Shown here piece by piece: positions 47,138 through 57,961 of a DNA stretch of 64,000 nucleotides. Every line of letters begins with the position of its first letter. The stretch's first letter is position 1. Origin of the DNA: Billgrantia campisalis (GTDB taxonomy: Bacteria; Pseudomonadota; Gammaproteobacteria; Pseudomonadales; Halomonadaceae); assembly GCF_022341425.1 (NCBI RefSeq), contig NZ_JABFUC010000016.1:21448-85447 (forward strand), given 5' to 3'. Under the pieces are notes generated by a model that saw only the letters and a program-made list of their open reading frames with translations, had not been told where the DNA came from and made no database searches. Position numbers and translations under genes: made by a program.

Positions 47138-48145
47138 TCAGGTGCGGCGCTCCACCGCCAGGCGGGCCAGGTCGGCCATGCTGTCGCGGTAGCGGCTCTT
47201 CGGCAGGGCGTCGAGCTGGGCCAGCGCCTTGGCGGACATCTCCTCGGCGCGGGCCCGCGTGTAGTCCAGCGCGCCGGTGTCGTGGACGATGGCCAGCACC
47301 TCGTCGAGCCGCTCCAGGCCGCCCTGGCGAATGGCCTGGCGCACCGTGTTGACCTGCTCGGGGGTGCCCACGGCCATGGCCTGGATCAGCGGCAGGGTCG
47401 GCTTGCCTTCCGCCAGGTCGTCGCCCACATTCTTGCCCATCGCCTTGGCGTCGCCCTCGTAGTCGAGCAGGTCGTCGACCAGTTGGAAGGCCAGGCCCAG
47501 GTAGCGGCCGTAGGACTGCAGGGCGGCCTCCTGCTCCGGGGTGGCCTCGGCGAGGATGGCGCCGCTGTGGGAGGCCGCCTCGAACAGCATCGCGGTCTTG
47601 CCCTGGATGGTCTCGAAGTAGGCCGCTTCGTCGGTGTCCGGGTTGCCCACATTGGTGAGCTGCTGCACCTCGCCCTCGGCGATCACGCAGGTGGCGCGCG
47701 ACAGCACGTCCATGATCCTCAGCGAGCCGACTTCCACCATCATCTGGAAGGAGCGCGAATAAAGGAAGTCGCCGACCAGCACCGAGGGCGCATTGCCCCA
47801 GGCGTCGTTGGCGGTGGCCTTGCCGCGGCGCAGGTGGGACTCGTCGACGACGTCGTCGTGCAGCAGCGTCGAGGTATGCATGAACTCGATCAGGGTGGCC
47901 AGGGAGATGTGCTGGTCGCCCCGGTAGTCCAGCGAGCGAGCGGCCAGCAGCACCAGCAGCGGGCGCAGTCGCTTGCCGCCGCTGGCGATGATGTACTGGC
48001 CGATGGTTTCGACCAGCGGCACGCGTGAGGCCAGCTGCGCCATGATGGTGCGATTGACGGCGGCAAAGTCATCGGCGACCGCCGCATGCAGCGGCGAGGC
48101 GGGGGCGGTGCTGGCGGACGGAGTCGAAGTGGCTTTGGCTGGCAT
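47138..48145 (-). CDS. ispB: Octaprenyl diphosphate synthase (trans-polyprenyl synthase)
   Basis: 335 residues (E. coli IspB 323). It makes the long isoprenoid tail of ubiquinone. The first aspartate-rich motif is [15 protein letters not shown] and the second [28 protein letters not shown] is the substrate-binding region. It is divergent from rplU, an arrangement conserved in gammaproteobacteria. Confidence 0.95.
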   Translation of the reverse strand: MPAKATSTPSASTAPASPLHAAVADDFAAVNRTIMAQLASRVPLVETIGQYIIASGGKRLRPLLVLLAARSLDYRGDQHISLATLIEFMHTSTLLHDDVVDESHLRRGKATANDAWGNAPSVLVGDFLYSRSFQMMVEVGSLRIMDVLSRATCVIAEGEVQQLTNVGNPDTDEAAYFETIQGKTAMLFEAASHSGAILAEATPEQEAALQSYGRYLGLAFQLVDDLLDYEGDAKAMGKNVGDDLAEGKPTLPLIQAMAVGTPEQVNTVRQAIRQGGLERLDEVLAIVHDTGALDYTRARAEEMSAKALAQLDALPKSRYRDSMADLARLAVERRT

Positions 48146-48306
48146 GGAGTCGGGTCATCGCGCGGGTGGGGCCGGGCACGGGCAGGCGTGGCCGCTGGCC
48201 TTGGGTTGTCGGCCATGCTATGGGGCCCCCATGGGGGCGTCAAGCGGCAGGGGCCGCCCGGCTGGTGGACGGTGGTGTCGGGCGTCTGCGCAAGGCAAGG
48301 AGCGAC

Positions 48307-48335
48307 TTGTGGCTGTCGTTGACTGTCGTTATAAT
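48307..48335 (+). promoter_or_regulatory. Promoter of rplU-rpmA
   Basis: TTGTGG (48307-48312), 17-bp spacer, TATAAT (48330-48335), about 105 bp before the rplU ATG. Confidence 0.75.
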
Positions 48336-48440
48336 ACGCGGCCCACTCATCATGCTCCCTGTCAGATGGCTGCCGAAAGGGGCGCCACTCGAAGCAGGCC
48401 GATGAAGAGCCAACCCCCGATGAGTTTCGGAGAGACAAGC

Positions 48441-48752
48441 ATGTACGCAGTTATCAAGAGCGGTGGCAAGCAGTACCGCGTTGAGGAAGGGCAGACCCTC
48501 AAGCTCGAGAAGCTGGAGCTGCCGACCGGCGAGACCGTCGCGTTCGACGAGGTGCTGCTGGTTGCCGACGGCGACGACGTCAAGGTCGGCGCGCCGCTGG
48601 TCGACGGTGCCAAGGTGTCTGCCGAGATCGTCTCCCACGGCCGTGGCGAGAAGATCCGCATCATCAAGTTCCGTCGCCGCAAGCACAGCATGAAGCGTCA
48701 GGGCCACCGTCAGTGGTTCACTGAAGTCAAGATCACCGGGATCTCCGCGTAA
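48441..48752 (+). CDS. rplU: 50S ribosomal protein L21
   Basis: L21, 103 residues as in E. coli, starting [20 protein letters not shown] and containing [20 protein letters not shown], the rRNA-binding signature. The frame is open upstream but only the L21 part is homologous. CGGAGAGAC precedes the ATG. It is followed by rpmA. Confidence 0.98.
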   Translation: MYAVIKSGGKQYRVEEGQTLKLEKLELPTGETVAFDEVLLVADGDDVKVGAPLVDGAKVSAEIVSHGRGEKIRIIKFRRRKHSMKRQGHRQWFTEVKITGISA

Positions 48753-48812
48753 ACAGCTCCGCGCATGCGGCAGGTGTTTCGAGATACCCCCTGAACGAGC
48801 GAGGACTTTGCA

Positions 48813-49070
48813 ATGGCTCATAAGAAGGCGGCGGGCTCTACCCGCAACGGTCGCGATTCCGAATCCAAGCGCCTTGGTGTCAAGCTGTACGGCGGCCAGG
48901 TCGTGACCGCCGGCAACATCATCGTGCGTCAGCGCGGCACCAAGTTCCACGCCGGCACCGGCGTTGGCCTCGGCCGCGATCACACCCTGTTCGCCCTGAA
49001 CGACGGTGTGATCAAGTTCGAGACCAAGGGTCCGAAGAACCGCAAGTTCGTCAGCGTCGTCTCTGCCTGA
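48813..49070 (+). CDS. rpmA: 50S ribosomal protein L27
   Basis: L27, 85 residues as in E. coli, whose N-terminal tail reaches the peptidyl-transferase centre. [20 protein letters not shown] and [20 protein letters not shown] are diagnostic. No N-terminal cleavage extension of the Firmicute type. It ends before a hairpin. Confidence 0.98.
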   Translation: MAHKKAAGSTRNGRDSESKRLGVKLYGGQVVTAGNIIVRQRGTKFHAGTGVGLGRDHTLFALNDGVIKFETKGPKNRKFVSVVSA

Positions 49071-49091
49071 GCGCGCCCGAACCGGCAATGG

Positions 49092-49117
49092 GAAGGCCCC
49101 GCTCAGGCGGGGCCTTC
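49092..49117 (+). terminator. Hairpin terminator after rpmA
   Basis: GAAGGCCCCGC (49092-49102), loop TCAG, GCGGGGCCTTC (49107-49117), an 11-bp perfect stem followed by a short, interrupted T-rich stretch. Probably a partial terminator that lowers obgE expression relative to rplU-rpmA. Confidence 0.75.
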
Positions 49118-49180
49118 TTGTACTTATACCATGGCTACCATGGCGGCTGGGACGGCAGCTTGCCGTCTGGAGAGTGACAG

Positions 49181-50365
49181 ATGCAGTTCGTCGACGAAGC
49201 CTCGATCATCGTGGAAGCCGGCAAGGGCGGCAACGGCTGCCTGAGTTTCCGCCGCGAGAAGTACGTGCCCAAGGGTGGTCCCGATGGCGGCGATGGCGGC
49301 CACGGCGGCAGCGTCTACCTGATCGGTGACGACGCCCTCAACACCCTGATCGACTTCAAGTATCAGCGCTTCTACAAGGCCCAGAACGGCCAGCCCGGCA
49401 TGGGGCGGCAGATGAGCGGCCGGGCCGGCGACGACCTGCACGTCAAGGTGCCGGTGGGCACCACGGTGATCGACGAGGACACCCTCGAGGTGATTGCCGA
49501 TATCACCGAGGCCGGCCAGGTGGTGATGATGGCCCAGGGCGGTCGTCGCGGGCTTGGCAACATCCACTTCAAGTCGTCGACCAACCGCGCGCCGCGCAAG
49601 ACCACGCCGGGCACCGAGGGTGAGCGTCGCAACCTGCGCCTGGAGATGAAGGTGATGGCCGACGTGGGCCTGCTCGGCATGCCCAACGCCGGCAAGTCGA
49701 CCCTGATCCGTGCGGTGTCGGCCGCCAAGCCCAAGGTCGCCAACTACCCCTTCACCACCCTGGTGCCCAACCTGGGCGTGGTGAAGCTCGGCACCCACGA
49801 GCACTTCGTGATGGCCGACGTACCGGGGCTGATCGAGGGCGCCTCCGACGGCGCCGGGCTGGGGCTGCGCTTTCTCAAGCACCTGACCCGCACCCGGCTG
49901 CTGTTCCACGTGGTCGACGTGGCACCCTTCGACGAGTCTGACCCGGTGGAAGCGGCCGAGGCCATTGCCCGGGAGTTGACGCAGTTCTCGCCGGCGCTGG
50001 CCGAGCGTCCGCGCTGGCTGGTGCTCAACAAGCTCGACCTGCTCCCCGAAGACGAGCGCGAAGCGCGGGTGGCCGCCATCGTCGAGGGGCTCGGCTGGGA
50101 AGGGCCGGTGTATCGCATCTCCGCCATCGGCGGCGAGGGCACCGATGCCCTGGTGCAGGCGGCCCACCGCTGGCTCACCGAGCAGCGCCGGCTGGAGAAC
50201 GAGGACGAGGCGGTCGCCGAACGCGAGCGCGAGATGCGTGAGCGCATGGAGGCGGAGTCGGTGGCGCGTACCGAGGCGCGGCTGGGCCGCAAGCGCAAGC
50301 GTGATGATGACGACGACGATTTCGACGATGACGACTATGACGTCGAGGTCGAATACGCCCCTTAG
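49181..50365 (+). CDS. obgE: Obg family GTPase (50S assembly)
   Basis: ObgE/CgtA, 394 residues (E. coli 390). The glycine-rich Obg fold occupies about 1-158 ([20 protein letters not shown]). The G domain has G1 [12 protein letters not shown]2 [10 protein letters not shown]3 DVPGLIEGA and G4 NKLDLL. The C-terminus is strongly acidic ([13 protein letters not shown]). It couples GTP/ppGpp status to late 50S assembly. Standard position after rpmA. Confidence 0.97.
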   Translation: MQFVDEASIIVEAGKGGNGCLSFRREKYVPKGGPDGGDGGHGGSVYLIGDDALNTLIDFKYQRFYKAQNGQPGMGRQMSGRAGDDLHVKVPVGTTVIDEDTLEVIADITEAGQVVMMAQGGRRGLGNIHFKSSTNRAPRKTTPGTEGERRNLRLEMKVMADVGLLGMPNAGKSTLIRAVSAAKPKVANYPFTTLVPNLGVVKLGTHEHFVMADVPGLIEGASDGAGLGLRFLKHLTRTRLLFHVVDVAPFDESDPVEAAEAIARELTQFSPALAERPRWLVLNKLDLLPEDEREARVAAIVEGLGWEGPVYRISAIGGEGTDALVQAAHRWLTEQRRLENEDEAVAEREREMRERMEAESVARTEARLGRKRKRDDDDDDFDDDDYDVEVEYAP

Positions 50366-50368
50366 AGG

Positions 50369-50400
50369 AAACAGCTGGTTGCGCAGACGTAGCTGTTTTT
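50369..50400 (+). terminator. Hairpin between obgE and proB
   Basis: AAACAGCT (50369-50376) and AGCTGTTT (50391-50398) form an 8-bp stem with a 14-nt loop, with the stem ending in a run of five T. A weak intrinsic terminator or attenuator 3 bp after the obgE stop. Confidence 0.65.
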
Positions 50401-50419
50401 GCTGGATGGGAGAGCAGGT

Positions 50420-51556
50420 GTGAACGAGCAGCGGGTACCGGGTCGCGATGCACTGCGTGGCGCTCGCCGGGTAGTGGTGAAGATCGGCAGCGCGCTGCTG
50501 ACCAACGACGGCCGCGGCCTGGATGAGCCGGCGATCGGTGGCTGGGTCGACCAGATCGCCGCGCTGCACCAGCGCGGTATCGAGGTGGTGCTGGTCTCCT
50601 CCGGCGCGGTGGCGGAGGGCATGGTGCGGCTGGGCTGGCAGGCACGGCCTTCGGCGGTGCACGAGCTGCAGGCCGCCGCCGCGGTGGGGCAGAACGGCCT
50701 CACCCAGTGCTACGAGCACCACTTCGGCCGTCACGGCCTGCTCACCGCCCAGGTGCTGCTGACCCATGACGATCTCTCCAACCGCAAGCGCTACCTCAAT
50801 GCCCGTTCGGCGCTGCGTACCCTGGTCGACCTGCGGGTGGTGCCGGTGGTCAACGAGAACGACACCGTGGTCACCGACGAGATCCGCTTCGGCGATAACG
50901 ACACCCTGGGGGCGCTGGTGGCCAACCTGCTGGAAGCCGATGCCCTGGTGATTCTCACCGACCAGGAGGGGCTGTTCGACGCCGACCCGCGTCACAACCC
51001 CGAGGCCCGCCAGATCCATGAGGGGCGTGCCGACGACCCCTCGCTGGCGGCGGTGGCCGGCGGCGGCGGTAGCCTGGGGCGTGGCGGCATGGTCACCAAG
51101 GTCCAGGCGGCGCGCCTGGCGGCCCGCTCCGGCGCCTATACGGTGATCGCCAGCGGCCGTCAGCCGGCGGTACTCGAGCGGCTGACCCGCGGCGAGCGGC
51201 TCGGAACCCTGCTGTGCCCGGAAGAGGCGCCGATGGCGGCGCGCAAGCGCTGGCTGGCCGGCCAGCTGCAGGTGCGCGGTACCCTGACCCTGGACGCCGG
51301 CGCGGTGAAGGTGCTGCGCGACAGCGGCTCCAGCCTGCTGGCGGTGGGGGTGCGCTCGCTCAGCGGCCAGTTTCGCCGCGGCGACATGGTGTTATGTGTC
51401 GACCCGCGCGGCGAGCGGGTGGCCAAGGGGCTGGTGAACTACGATGCCGAGGAGGCGCGGCGCCTGTTGGGGCAGCCGAGCCACCGCATCGAAGCGATCC
51501 TCGGCTACATGGAGGCTCCGGAGCTGATCCACCGCGACAACCTGGTGGTGCTGTAG
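50420..51556 (+). CDS. proB: Glutamate 5-kinase
   Basis: ProB, 378 residues (E. coli 367), the first step of proline synthesis. The start is GTG 50420 with GGGAG 7-11 bp upstream. The kinase domain has [23 protein letters not shown] and [30 protein letters not shown] is the substrate loop. A C-terminal PUA domain (about 285-378) is present. Proline is a compatible solute, relevant for a halophile. Feedback inhibition by proline is expected from the family. Confidence 0.97.
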   Translation: MNEQRVPGRDALRGARRVVVKIGSALLTNDGRGLDEPAIGGWVDQIAALHQRGIEVVLVSSGAVAEGMVRLGWQARPSAVHELQAAAAVGQNGLTQCYEHHFGRHGLLTAQVLLTHDDLSNRKRYLNARSALRTLVDLRVVPVVNENDTVVTDEIRFGDNDTLGALVANLLEADALVILTDQEGLFDADPRHNPEARQIHEGRADDPSLAAVAGGGGSLGRGGMVTKVQAARLAARSGAYTVIASGRQPAVLERLTRGERLGTLLCPEEAPMAARKRWLAGQLQVRGTLTLDAGAVKVLRDSGSSLLAVGVRSLSGQFRRGDMVLCVDPRGERVAKGLVNYDAEEARRLLGQPSHRIEAILGYMEAPELIHRDNLVVL

Positions 51557-51815
51557 CGGGCGGCCGTGCCTGCTCGGGTTGATCCGTCGGCAGGCCCCGG
51601 CGCCCCTCGCAGGGGCGCCAAATGTAGCAAGCATGGCCAGGGCTGTGATAGGATGCGCCATCCTCTCAGACACGGCCCGTGGGCAACGATCGGTTGCCAC
51701 TCCCGGATATCCGGACGGCCAGGCCGGTGGGGATTTTTTTATCCCTGTCGGATTAACTCGTTATCAAGCGTCGCCATGATTCAGGCGGCGAAGAAATTCT
51801 CCAAGGAGACAGTCA
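51557..51815 (+). other. Leader region upstream of rpsT with several inverted repeats
   Basis: 259 bp without a gene. GGCGCCCCTCGCAGGGGCGCC (51599-51619) is a possible proB end hairpin; GGCAAC-GATCG-GTTGCC (51682-51698), the 12-bp palindrome CCGGATATCCGG (51703-51714) and GGGAT-T6-ATCCC near 51730-51745 follow. rpsT leaders are autoregulated by S20 in E. coli, so folded leader structures are plausible. No clear promoter assigned. Confidence 0.5.
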
Positions 51816-52082
51816 GTGGCTAACAGCAAGCAAGCCCGCAAGCGTGCCCGTCAGGCGGAAGGTCGCCGTGTCCTGAAGGCGAGCCAGCGCAGCATGGTGC
51901 GTACCTACATCAAGCGCGTCATCAAGGCCATCAGCGGCGGTGATCACGCCGAGGCGATGACCGCCTTCCAGAAGGCGCAGCCGGTCATCGACCGCATCGC
52001 CGACAAGGACGTGCTCTCCAAGAAAAAGGCCGCGCGCCTGAAGAGCCGTCTGAACAAGCGGATCAAGGCGCTGGCCGCCTAA
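51816..52082 (+). CDS. rpsT: 30S ribosomal protein S20
   Basis: S20, 88 residues (E. coli 87), a helical primary 16S-binding protein. MANSKQARKRARQAEGRR starts at GTG with AAGGAG 8 bp upstream. KKKAARLKSRLNKRIKALAA ends it. Like E. coli rpsT it uses a non-ATG start, which there is part of autoregulation. Confidence 0.97.
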   Translation: MANSKQARKRARQAEGRRVLKASQRSMVRTYIKRVIKAISGGDHAEAMTAFQKAQPVIDRIADKDVLSKKKAARLKSRLNKRIKALAA

Positions 52083-52141
52083 GCGGGCCGGATGCCATCG
52101 AGGCACCGCGCGCCCACGGGCGGTGGTGCCCTCGCGAGAAG

Positions 52142-52163
52142 ACCGGCTGCGGCCGGTTTTTTT
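52142..52163 (+). terminator. Rho-independent terminator after rpsT
   Basis: ACCGGC-TGCG-GCCGGT (52142-52157) followed directly by seven T. It places the murJ start downstream, supporting the GTG at 52194. Confidence 0.88.
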
Positions 52164-52193
52164 GTGGCTGCGGCACAGGTTGAGGACGCAGAC

Positions 52194-53795
52194 GTGACGG
52201 ATCGCGAGCAGACGCCACCCACGCCGGTGGGCGAGCACGACAAGGTGGTGGCCCCCAAGGCCGGCGGCCTGATGCGCTCGGGTCTGGTGGTCAGCGTGAT
52301 GACCATGCTCTCCCGGGTGATGGGTCTGGTGCGCGATGTGGTGGTGGCCACCCTGTTCGGCGCCAGCAGCGGCGCCGATGCCTTCTTCGTCGCCTTCAAG
52401 ATCCCCAACTTCATGCGCCGGTTGTTCGCCGAAGGGGCCTTCAACCAGGCCTTCGTGCCGGTGCTCTCGGAGTACGCCACCCGCGGCAGCAAGCGCGAGG
52501 TGCGCGAGCTGCTCGACGCCGTCTCCGGCAGCCTCACCGTGGTGCTGGCGCTGCTCACCGCGCTGTTCATGCTCGCCGCCCCCTGGCTGGTGTGGGTCTT
52601 CGCCCCCGGCTTCGGCCGCGACCCGGCGAAGCTCGCGCTCACCGCCGACATGCTGCGGCTGACCTTCCCCTACCTGCTGCTGATCTCGCTGACCGCCTTC
52701 GCCGGCAGCGTGCTCAACACCTGGAACCGCTTCGCCATCCCGGCCTTCACGCCGGTGCTGCTCAACCTCTCGCTGATCGGCGCCGCGCTGCTGCTCACGC
52801 CGCTGATGACCGAGCCGGCCATGGCGCTGGCCTGGGGTGTGCTGATCGCCGGCGTCGCCCAGCTCGCTTTTCAGGTGCCCTTCCTGGTGCGGCTGGGGCT
52901 GATGCCCAGACCCTGGCCGAGCTTCGTCCACCCCGGGGTCAAGCAGATCATGGTGCTGATGGCGCCGGCGCTGTTCGGCGTTTCGGTGTCACAGATCAAC
53001 CTGCTGCTCGACACCGTGCTGGCCTCGCTGCTGGCGCCGGGCAGCGTCTCCTGGCTGTATTACTCCGACCGCCTGGTGGAACTGCCGCTGGGGGTGTTTG
53101 GCATCGCCATCGGCACGGTGATCCTGCCAGCGCTCTCCAAGCGGCACGCCGAGCAGTCCGGGCAGCACTTCAGCGCGATGCTCGACTGGGCGATCCGCGC
53201 GGTGCTGCTGCTCGGCCTGCCCGCGGCCCTGGCGCTGGCGATCCTCGCCGAGCCGCTGCTGATCTCGCTGTTCCACTACGGCGCCATGACCGAGCACGAC
53301 ATCGCCATGGCGGCGATGAGTCTGCGAGCCTATGCGTTTGGATTAGTGGCCTTCATGCTGATCAAGGTGCTGGCACCGGGCTTCTTCGCCCGTCAGAACA
53401 CCAAGACCCCGGTGAAGATCGGCATCATCGCCATGGTCGCCAACATGGTGCTCAACCTGATTCTGATCTGGCCCCTGGCCCACGCCGGCCTGGCGCTGGC
53501 CACGGCGCTGTCGGCCTTCCTCAACGCCGGCCTGCTGGGCTGGCTGCTCCACAAGGAGCGGGTGCTGGTGTTCCAGCCCGGCTGGGGCCGCTACGCGGTG
53601 CAGCTGGTCGGCGGCTGCACGGTGATGGGGCTGGGGCTGTGGTGGTTGGCGCCGGACTGGCAGCAGTGGCTGGGCTGGGGCGTCTGGGAGCGCGTCCGCT
53701 GGCTGGCGCTGCTGGTGGTGGCCGGCGCCGGCGTCTACTTCGCCTGGCTCGGCGCCACCGGGGTGCGCATCCGCCACTTCCGGATGACGAGCTAA
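52194..53795 (+). CDS. murJ: Lipid II flippase MurJ
   Basis: MurJ/MviN, 533 residues from GTG 52194 (E. coli 511), with 14 hydrophobic segments. MTMLSRVMGLVRDVVVATLF, GASSGADAFFVAFKIPNFMR and RLFAEGAFNQAFVPVLSEY are the family N-terminal signature, including the Arg residues of the central cavity. It moves lipid II across the inner membrane for peptidoglycan synthesis. Alternative ATG 52278 would still keep TM1 but shortens the cytosolic tail. Confidence 0.96.
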   Translation: MTDREQTPPTPVGEHDKVVAPKAGGLMRSGLVVSVMTMLSRVMGLVRDVVVATLFGASSGADAFFVAFKIPNFMRRLFAEGAFNQAFVPVLSEYATRGSKREVRELLDAVSGSLTVVLALLTALFMLAAPWLVWVFAPGFGRDPAKLALTADMLRLTFPYLLLISLTAFAGSVLNTWNRFAIPAFTPVLLNLSLIGAALLLTPLMTEPAMALAWGVLIAGVAQLAFQVPFLVRLGLMPRPWPSFVHPGVKQIMVLMAPALFGVSVSQINLLLDTVLASLLAPGSVSWLYYSDRLVELPLGVFGIAIGTVILPALSKRHAEQSGQHFSAMLDWAIRAVLLLGLPAALALAILAEPLLISLFHYGAMTEHDIAMAAMSLRAYAFGLVAFMLIKVLAPGFFARQNTKTPVKIGIIAMVANMVLNLILIWPLAHAGLALATALSAFLNAGLLGWLLHKERVLVFQPGWGRYAVQLVGGCTVMGLGLWWLAPDWQQWLGWGVWERVRWLALLVVAGAGVYFAWLGATGVRIRHFRMTS

Positions 53796-53825
53796 CCCAA
53801 GGGCCAAGCGTCGTTGGTAACTGGC

Positions 53826-53940
53826 GAGGGGCGCCGGGGGCAGGGCGAAGAGGAGGTCTTTTTCCAGGGAAGGAAAAAGTAGCGCCCAGGGAAGGGTTCA
53901 CAGCGCCTCCTCGCAGGCCTGCCCCCGGGATAGCCCCGGC
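53826..53940 (+). repeat. Dispersed 3'-UTR repeat, copy 3
   Basis: It begins 30 bp after the murJ stop on the same strand. Outer arms are CCGGGGGCAGG and CCTGCCCCCGG, the middle stem GAGGAGG/CCTCCTC, and the inner hairpin CTTTTTCC (53858-53865), loop AGGGAA, GGAAAAAG (53872-53879). It shares the core TAGCGCCCAGGGAAGGG then TTCACAGCGCCTCC. Best-paired copy in the window. Confidence 0.82.
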
Positions 53941-53991
53941 TCAGCGAGGCTGGGAAAGGAACGGCAATTGCTAAAGACCAAGCCGGCGCGG

Positions 53992-54020
53992 CTGTCAAGG
54001 GGCCGGCGGTTCGTTATAAT
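53992..54020 (+). promoter_or_regulatory. Promoter of ribF
   Basis: CTGTCA (53992-53997), 17-bp spacer, TATAAT (54015-54020), 46 bp before the ribF ATG. It probably drives ribF-ileS-lspA-fkpB. Confidence 0.7.
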
Positions 54021-54065
54021 CAGCCCCTTTACGCCATTCACACTGACCGGGCGGCGGCGAATCTC

Positions 54066-55091
54066 ATGCAAGTGATCCGAGGACTGCACAACCTGCGCGA
54101 CGCCCACCGCGGCTGCGTGGCCACCATCGGCAACTTCGACGGCGTGCACCGTGGCCACCAGGCGATCCTCGACCAGTGCCGCGAGCAGGCCACAGCGCTG
54201 CAGCTGCCGGTCACGGTGGTGGTCTTCGAGCCCCAGCCGCGGGAGTTCTTCGCCGGCGACCAGGCGCCGCCGCGGCTGACCCGGCTGCGCGAAAAGGTGC
54301 GCCTGCTCGGTGAGAGCGGGGTCGACTACGTGCTCTGTCTGCCGTTCAACGATGCCCTGCGCAGCCTCACCGCCCAGGAATTCATCGAGCGGGTGCTGGT
54401 CGAAGGGCTGGGCGTGCGTCATCTGGTGGTGGGTGACGACTTCCGCTTCGGCTGCGACCGCCGCGGCGACTTCCACCTGCTGACCGAAGTGGGCGAGGTG
54501 AGTGGCTTCAGCGTCGAACACACCCGCACCTTCGCCCTGGACGACGAACGGGTCTCCAGCACCCGGGTGCGGACCCTGCTGGCCAGCGGCAACTTCGCCC
54601 AGGCGGCACGCATGCTGGGGCGGCCCTATCGCCTCGCCGGCCGGGTGGTGGCCGACCAGAAGCTCGGCCGCACCATCGGCGTGCCCACCGCCAACCTGCC
54701 GCTGTTGCCCCTGCCGCTGGCGCTGCGCGGCGTCTATGCGGTGGTCAGCGAGCTGCCCGACGGTCGCCGCCTGCCGGGGGTGGCCAACATCGGCTGGCGG
54801 CCCACGGTGGGCAGCGCCCGGCCGGTGCTCGAGGTGCACCTGTTCGACTACGACGGCAACCTCTACGGCGAGCGGCTGACGGTCTTCCCCTGCGCCAAGC
54901 TGCGCGGCGAGGTGAAATTCGATGATTTCGAGGCCCTGAAGCACCAGATCGCCGCCGACCAGGTCCGGGCCCGCGGCTATTTTGCCGCCAGCGCGGCAGA
55001 CGACCTTCCTCTGGCATCGGCGCCGCTGGCGCGCGGGGCCGTGACTTCCGATTCCTCGGCGGGTGCGCCCGCCGACCACGACGACGGCTGA
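54066..55091 (+). CDS. ribF: Bifunctional riboflavin kinase / FAD synthetase
   Basis: RibF, 341 residues (E. coli 313). The N-terminal FMN adenylyltransferase has [16 protein letters not shown] and [17 protein letters not shown]. The C-terminal riboflavin kinase has [20 protein letters not shown] and NIGWRPTVG. It makes FMN and FAD, which are used by the flavoenzymes of the 23-31 kb cluster. The C-terminal 30 residues are low-complexity and longer than usual. It lies 10 bp upstream of ileS. Confidence 0.96.
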   Translation: MQVIRGLHNLRDAHRGCVATIGNFDGVHRGHQAILDQCREQATALQLPVTVVVFEPQPREFFAGDQAPPRLTRLREKVRLLGESGVDYVLCLPFNDALRSLTAQEFIERVLVEGLGVRHLVVGDDFRFGCDRRGDFHLLTEVGEVSGFSVEHTRTFALDDERVSSTRVRTLLASGNFAQAARMLGRPYRLAGRVVADQKLGRTIGVPTANLPLLPLPLALRGVYAVVSELPDGRRLPGVANIGWRPTVGSARPVLEVHLFDYDGNLYGERLTVFPCAKLRGEVKFDDFEALKHQIAADQVRARGYFAASAADDLPLASAPLARGAVTSDSSAGAPADHDDG

Positions 55092-55101
55092 CCCCCAGGA
55101 T

Positions 55102-57936
55102 ATGAGCGACTACAAGCACACACTGAACCTGCCCGAAACCGACTTCCCCATGCGCGGCATGCTGCCCAAGCGCGAGCCCGGCCGGGTGGCGCAGTGGCAG
55201 GAGATGAAGCTCTACCAGCGCCTGCGCGAGGCGCGCCGCGGTCGCCAGCCCTTCGTGCTCCACGACGGCCCTCCCTACGCCAACGGCAGCATTCATATCG
55301 GGCACGCCGTCAACAAGATCCTCAAGGACATCATCGTCAAGTCGAAGAATCTGGCCGGCTTCGACGCCCCCTACGTGCCCGGCTGGGACTGCCACGGCCT
55401 GCCCATCGAGCACAAGGTGGAAACCACCCATGGCAAGCACTTGCCCGCCGAGAAGGCCCGCGAGCTGTGCCGCGAGTATGCCGGCGAGCAGATTCAGGGG
55501 CAGCTGGCCGACTTCGTGCGCCTGGGCGTGATCGGCGACTGGGACAACCCCTACCGCACCATGGACTACGCCAACGAGGCCGGCGAGATCCGCGCCCTGG
55601 CCGATATGGTCGAAGCGGGCTACGTCTTCAAGGGCCTCAAGCCGGTGAACTGGTGCTTCGACTGCGGCTCGGCCCTGGCCGAGGCCGAGGTGGAGTACCA
55701 GGACAAGAAGTCCGACGCCATCGACGTCGCCTTCCCGGCCGCCGACGACGCCAAGCTGGCGGCGGCCTTCGGCCTGACCGAGCTCACCAAGCCCGCCTCG
55801 GTGGTGATCTGGACCACCACCCCCTGGACCATTCCCGCCAACCAGGCGCTCAACGTTCACCCCGAGTTCACCTATGCCCTGGTGGACACCGGCGAGCGGC
55901 TGCTGGTGCTGGCCGAGGCGCTGGTGGAGTCGTGTCTCGAGCGCTTCGGGCTGGAGGGCGAGATCATCGCCACCGCCACCGGCGAGCGCCTCGACCTGAT
56001 CGAGTTCCGCCACCCCTTCTACGACCGTCTCTCGCCGGTCTATCTCGCCGACTATGTCGAGGCCGAGGTGGGCAGCACCGGCATCGTCCACTCCGCGCCG
56101 GCCTACGGCGTGGATGACTTCGTCACCTGCCGCGCCCACGGTATGGATTTCAGCGAGATCAGAAGCCCGGTGCAGGGCGACGGCGTCTACGCCGACGACC
56201 TGCCGTTCTTCGGCGGTCAGCTGATCTGGAAGGCCAACCCGCATATCGTCGACAAGCTGCGCGAAGTCGGCGCGCTGATGGCCCACAAGCCGATCACCCA
56301 TAGCTACATGCACTGCTGGCGCCACAAGACACCGGTGATCTACCGCGCCACCGCCCAGTGGTTCGTGGGCATGGATATCCCGGGCAAGGACGGCAAGACC
56401 CTGCGCGAGCGGGCGCTGGCTGGCATCGAGGCCACCCAGTTCACCCCGGGCTGGGGCCAGGCGCGGCTGCACAGCATGATCGCCAACCGCCCCGACTGGT
56501 GCATCTCCCGCCAGCGCAGCTGGGGCGTGCCGATTCCCTTCTTCCTGCACAAGGCCAGCGGCGAGCTGCACCCGCGCACCGTCGAGCTGATGGAAGCGGC
56601 CGCCCAGCGGGTGGAACAGGAGGGCATCGACGCCTGGTTCCGCCTCGACCCCGCCGAGTTGCTGGGTGACGAGGCCGCCGACTACGAGAAAGTCACCGAC
56701 ACCCTGGATGTCTGGTTCGACTCCGGCACCACCCACCGCCACGTGCTGCGCGGCTCGCATCTCCACGGCCATGAATCGGGTCCCCGCGCCGACCTCTACC
56801 TGGAGGGCTCCGACCAGCACCGCGGCTGGTTCCACTCCTCGCTGCTCACCGGCTGCGCCATCGACGGCCACCCGCCCTACCGCGGCCTGCTGACCCACGG
56901 CTTCACCGTCGACGCCCACGGCCGCAAGATGTCCAAGTCCATGGGCAATGTGGTCGCCCCCCAGGAGGTGATGGACAAGCTCGGCGCCGATATCCTGCGG
57001 CTGTGGGTCGCCTCCACCGACTACGGCGGCGAGATGGCGGTCTCCGACGAGATCCTGAAGCGCACCGCCGACGTCTACCGGCGCATCCGCAACACCGCGC
57101 GCTTCCTGCTCGCCAACCTCAACGGCTTCGAGCCCGAGCGCGACGCCGTGGCCTTCGACGACATGCTGGCGCTCGACCAGTGGGTGGTGGACCGCGCGGC
57201 CCAGCTGCAGGCGCGCATTCAGACCGCTTACGAGGAGTACCGCTTCCTCGACGTCTACCAGCAGGTCCACGGCTTCTGCGCCCGGGAGCTGGGCGGCTTC
57301 TACCTGGACGTGATCAAGGACCGCCAGTACACCACCCAGACCGACTCCCTGGCCCGGCGCAGCGCCCAGACCGCGCTCTATCACGTGGTCGAGGCCCTGG
57401 CCCGCTGGGTGGCGCCGATCCTCTCCTTCACCGCCGAGGAGATCTTCGAGAACATCCCCGGTGAGCGCGGCGACAGCGTGCTGCTCGAGGAGTACTACGA
57501 GGGGCTCGCCACCCTGGCCGAGGACGCCGCCATGGGCCGCGACTTCTGGGAGCAGGTGCTGGAGGTCAAGCAGGCGGTCAACAAGTGCCTGGAGGAGGCG
57601 CGCAACGCCAAGACCATCAAGGGCAGCCTGGCCGCCGAGGTGACCCTCTATGTCAGCGACGAGCTCAAGGCCACCCTGGCCAAGCTGGGCGAGGAGCTGC
57701 GCTTCGTGATGCTCACCAGCGAAGTGCAGCTGGCCCCGCTCTCCGACGGCGCGGACGCCGAGGCCACCGAGCTCGACGGCCTGAAGGTGGCGGTGGCCGC
57801 CAGCCTGCACACCAAGTGCGAGCGCTGCTGGCACCACCGCGCCGACGTGGGCAGCCACGACGCGCACCCCGACCTGTGCGGGCGCTGCGTGAGCAACCTG
57901 CCGGAAGGCGCCGGTGAAGTGCGGCACTATGCCTGA
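55102..57936 (+). CDS. ileS: Isoleucyl-tRNA synthetase
   Basis: IleS, 944 residues (E. coli 938), class Ia. The HIGH motif is [18 protein letters not shown] and the KMSKS motif [11 protein letters not shown]. The CP1 editing domain (about 200-390) contains [16 protein letters not shown]. The C-terminal zinc site is CERCWHH...LCGRC. ATG 55102 ([19 protein letters not shown]) is chosen; the preceding 13 codons of the open frame are not homologous. It is the eubacterial, mupirocin-sensitive type by its C-terminal zinc domain. Confidence 0.97.
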   Translation: MSDYKHTLNLPETDFPMRGMLPKREPGRVAQWQEMKLYQRLREARRGRQPFVLHDGPPYANGSIHIGHAVNKILKDIIVKSKNLAGFDAPYVPGWDCHGLPIEHKVETTHGKHLPAEKARELCREYAGEQIQGQLADFVRLGVIGDWDNPYRTMDYANEAGEIRALADMVEAGYVFKGLKPVNWCFDCGSALAEAEVEYQDKKSDAIDVAFPAADDAKLAAAFGLTELTKPASVVIWTTTPWTIPANQALNVHPEFTYALVDTGERLLVLAEALVESCLERFGLEGEIIATATGERLDLIEFRHPFYDRLSPVYLADYVEAEVGSTGIVHSAPAYGVDDFVTCRAHGMDFSEIRSPVQGDGVYADDLPFFGGQLIWKANPHIVDKLREVGALMAHKPITHSYMHCWRHKTPVIYRATAQWFVGMDIPGKDGKTLRERALAGIEATQFTPGWGQARLHSMIANRPDWCISRQRSWGVPIPFFLHKASGELHPRTVELMEAAAQRVEQEGIDAWFRLDPAELLGDEAADYEKVTDTLDVWFDSGTTHRHVLRGSHLHGHESGPRADLYLEGSDQHRGWFHSSLLTGCAIDGHPPYRGLLTHGFTVDAHGRKMSKSMGNVVAPQEVMDKLGADILRLWVASTDYGGEMAVSDEILKRTADVYRRIRNTARFLLANLNGFEPERDAVAFDDMLALDQWVVDRAAQLQARIQTAYEEYRFLDVYQQVHGFCARELGGFYLDVIKDRQYTTQTDSLARRSAQTALYHVVEALARWVAPILSFTAEEIFENIPGERGDSVLLEEYYEGLATLAEDAAMGRDFWEQVLEVKQAVNKCLEEARNAKTIKGSLAAEVTLYVSDELKATLAKLGEELRFVMLTSEVQLAPLSDGADAEATELDGLKVAVAASLHTKCERCWHHRADVGSHDAHPDLCGRCVSNLPEGAGEVRHYA

Positions 57937-57961
57937 GCACCAGCGTCCCGATGAGGTGCCC

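Noticed and set aside
53821..53950. CRISPR-like interpretation of the dispersed repeats
   Set aside because: Copies are single, tens of kilobases apart and lie in different intergenic regions. There is no array or cas gene.
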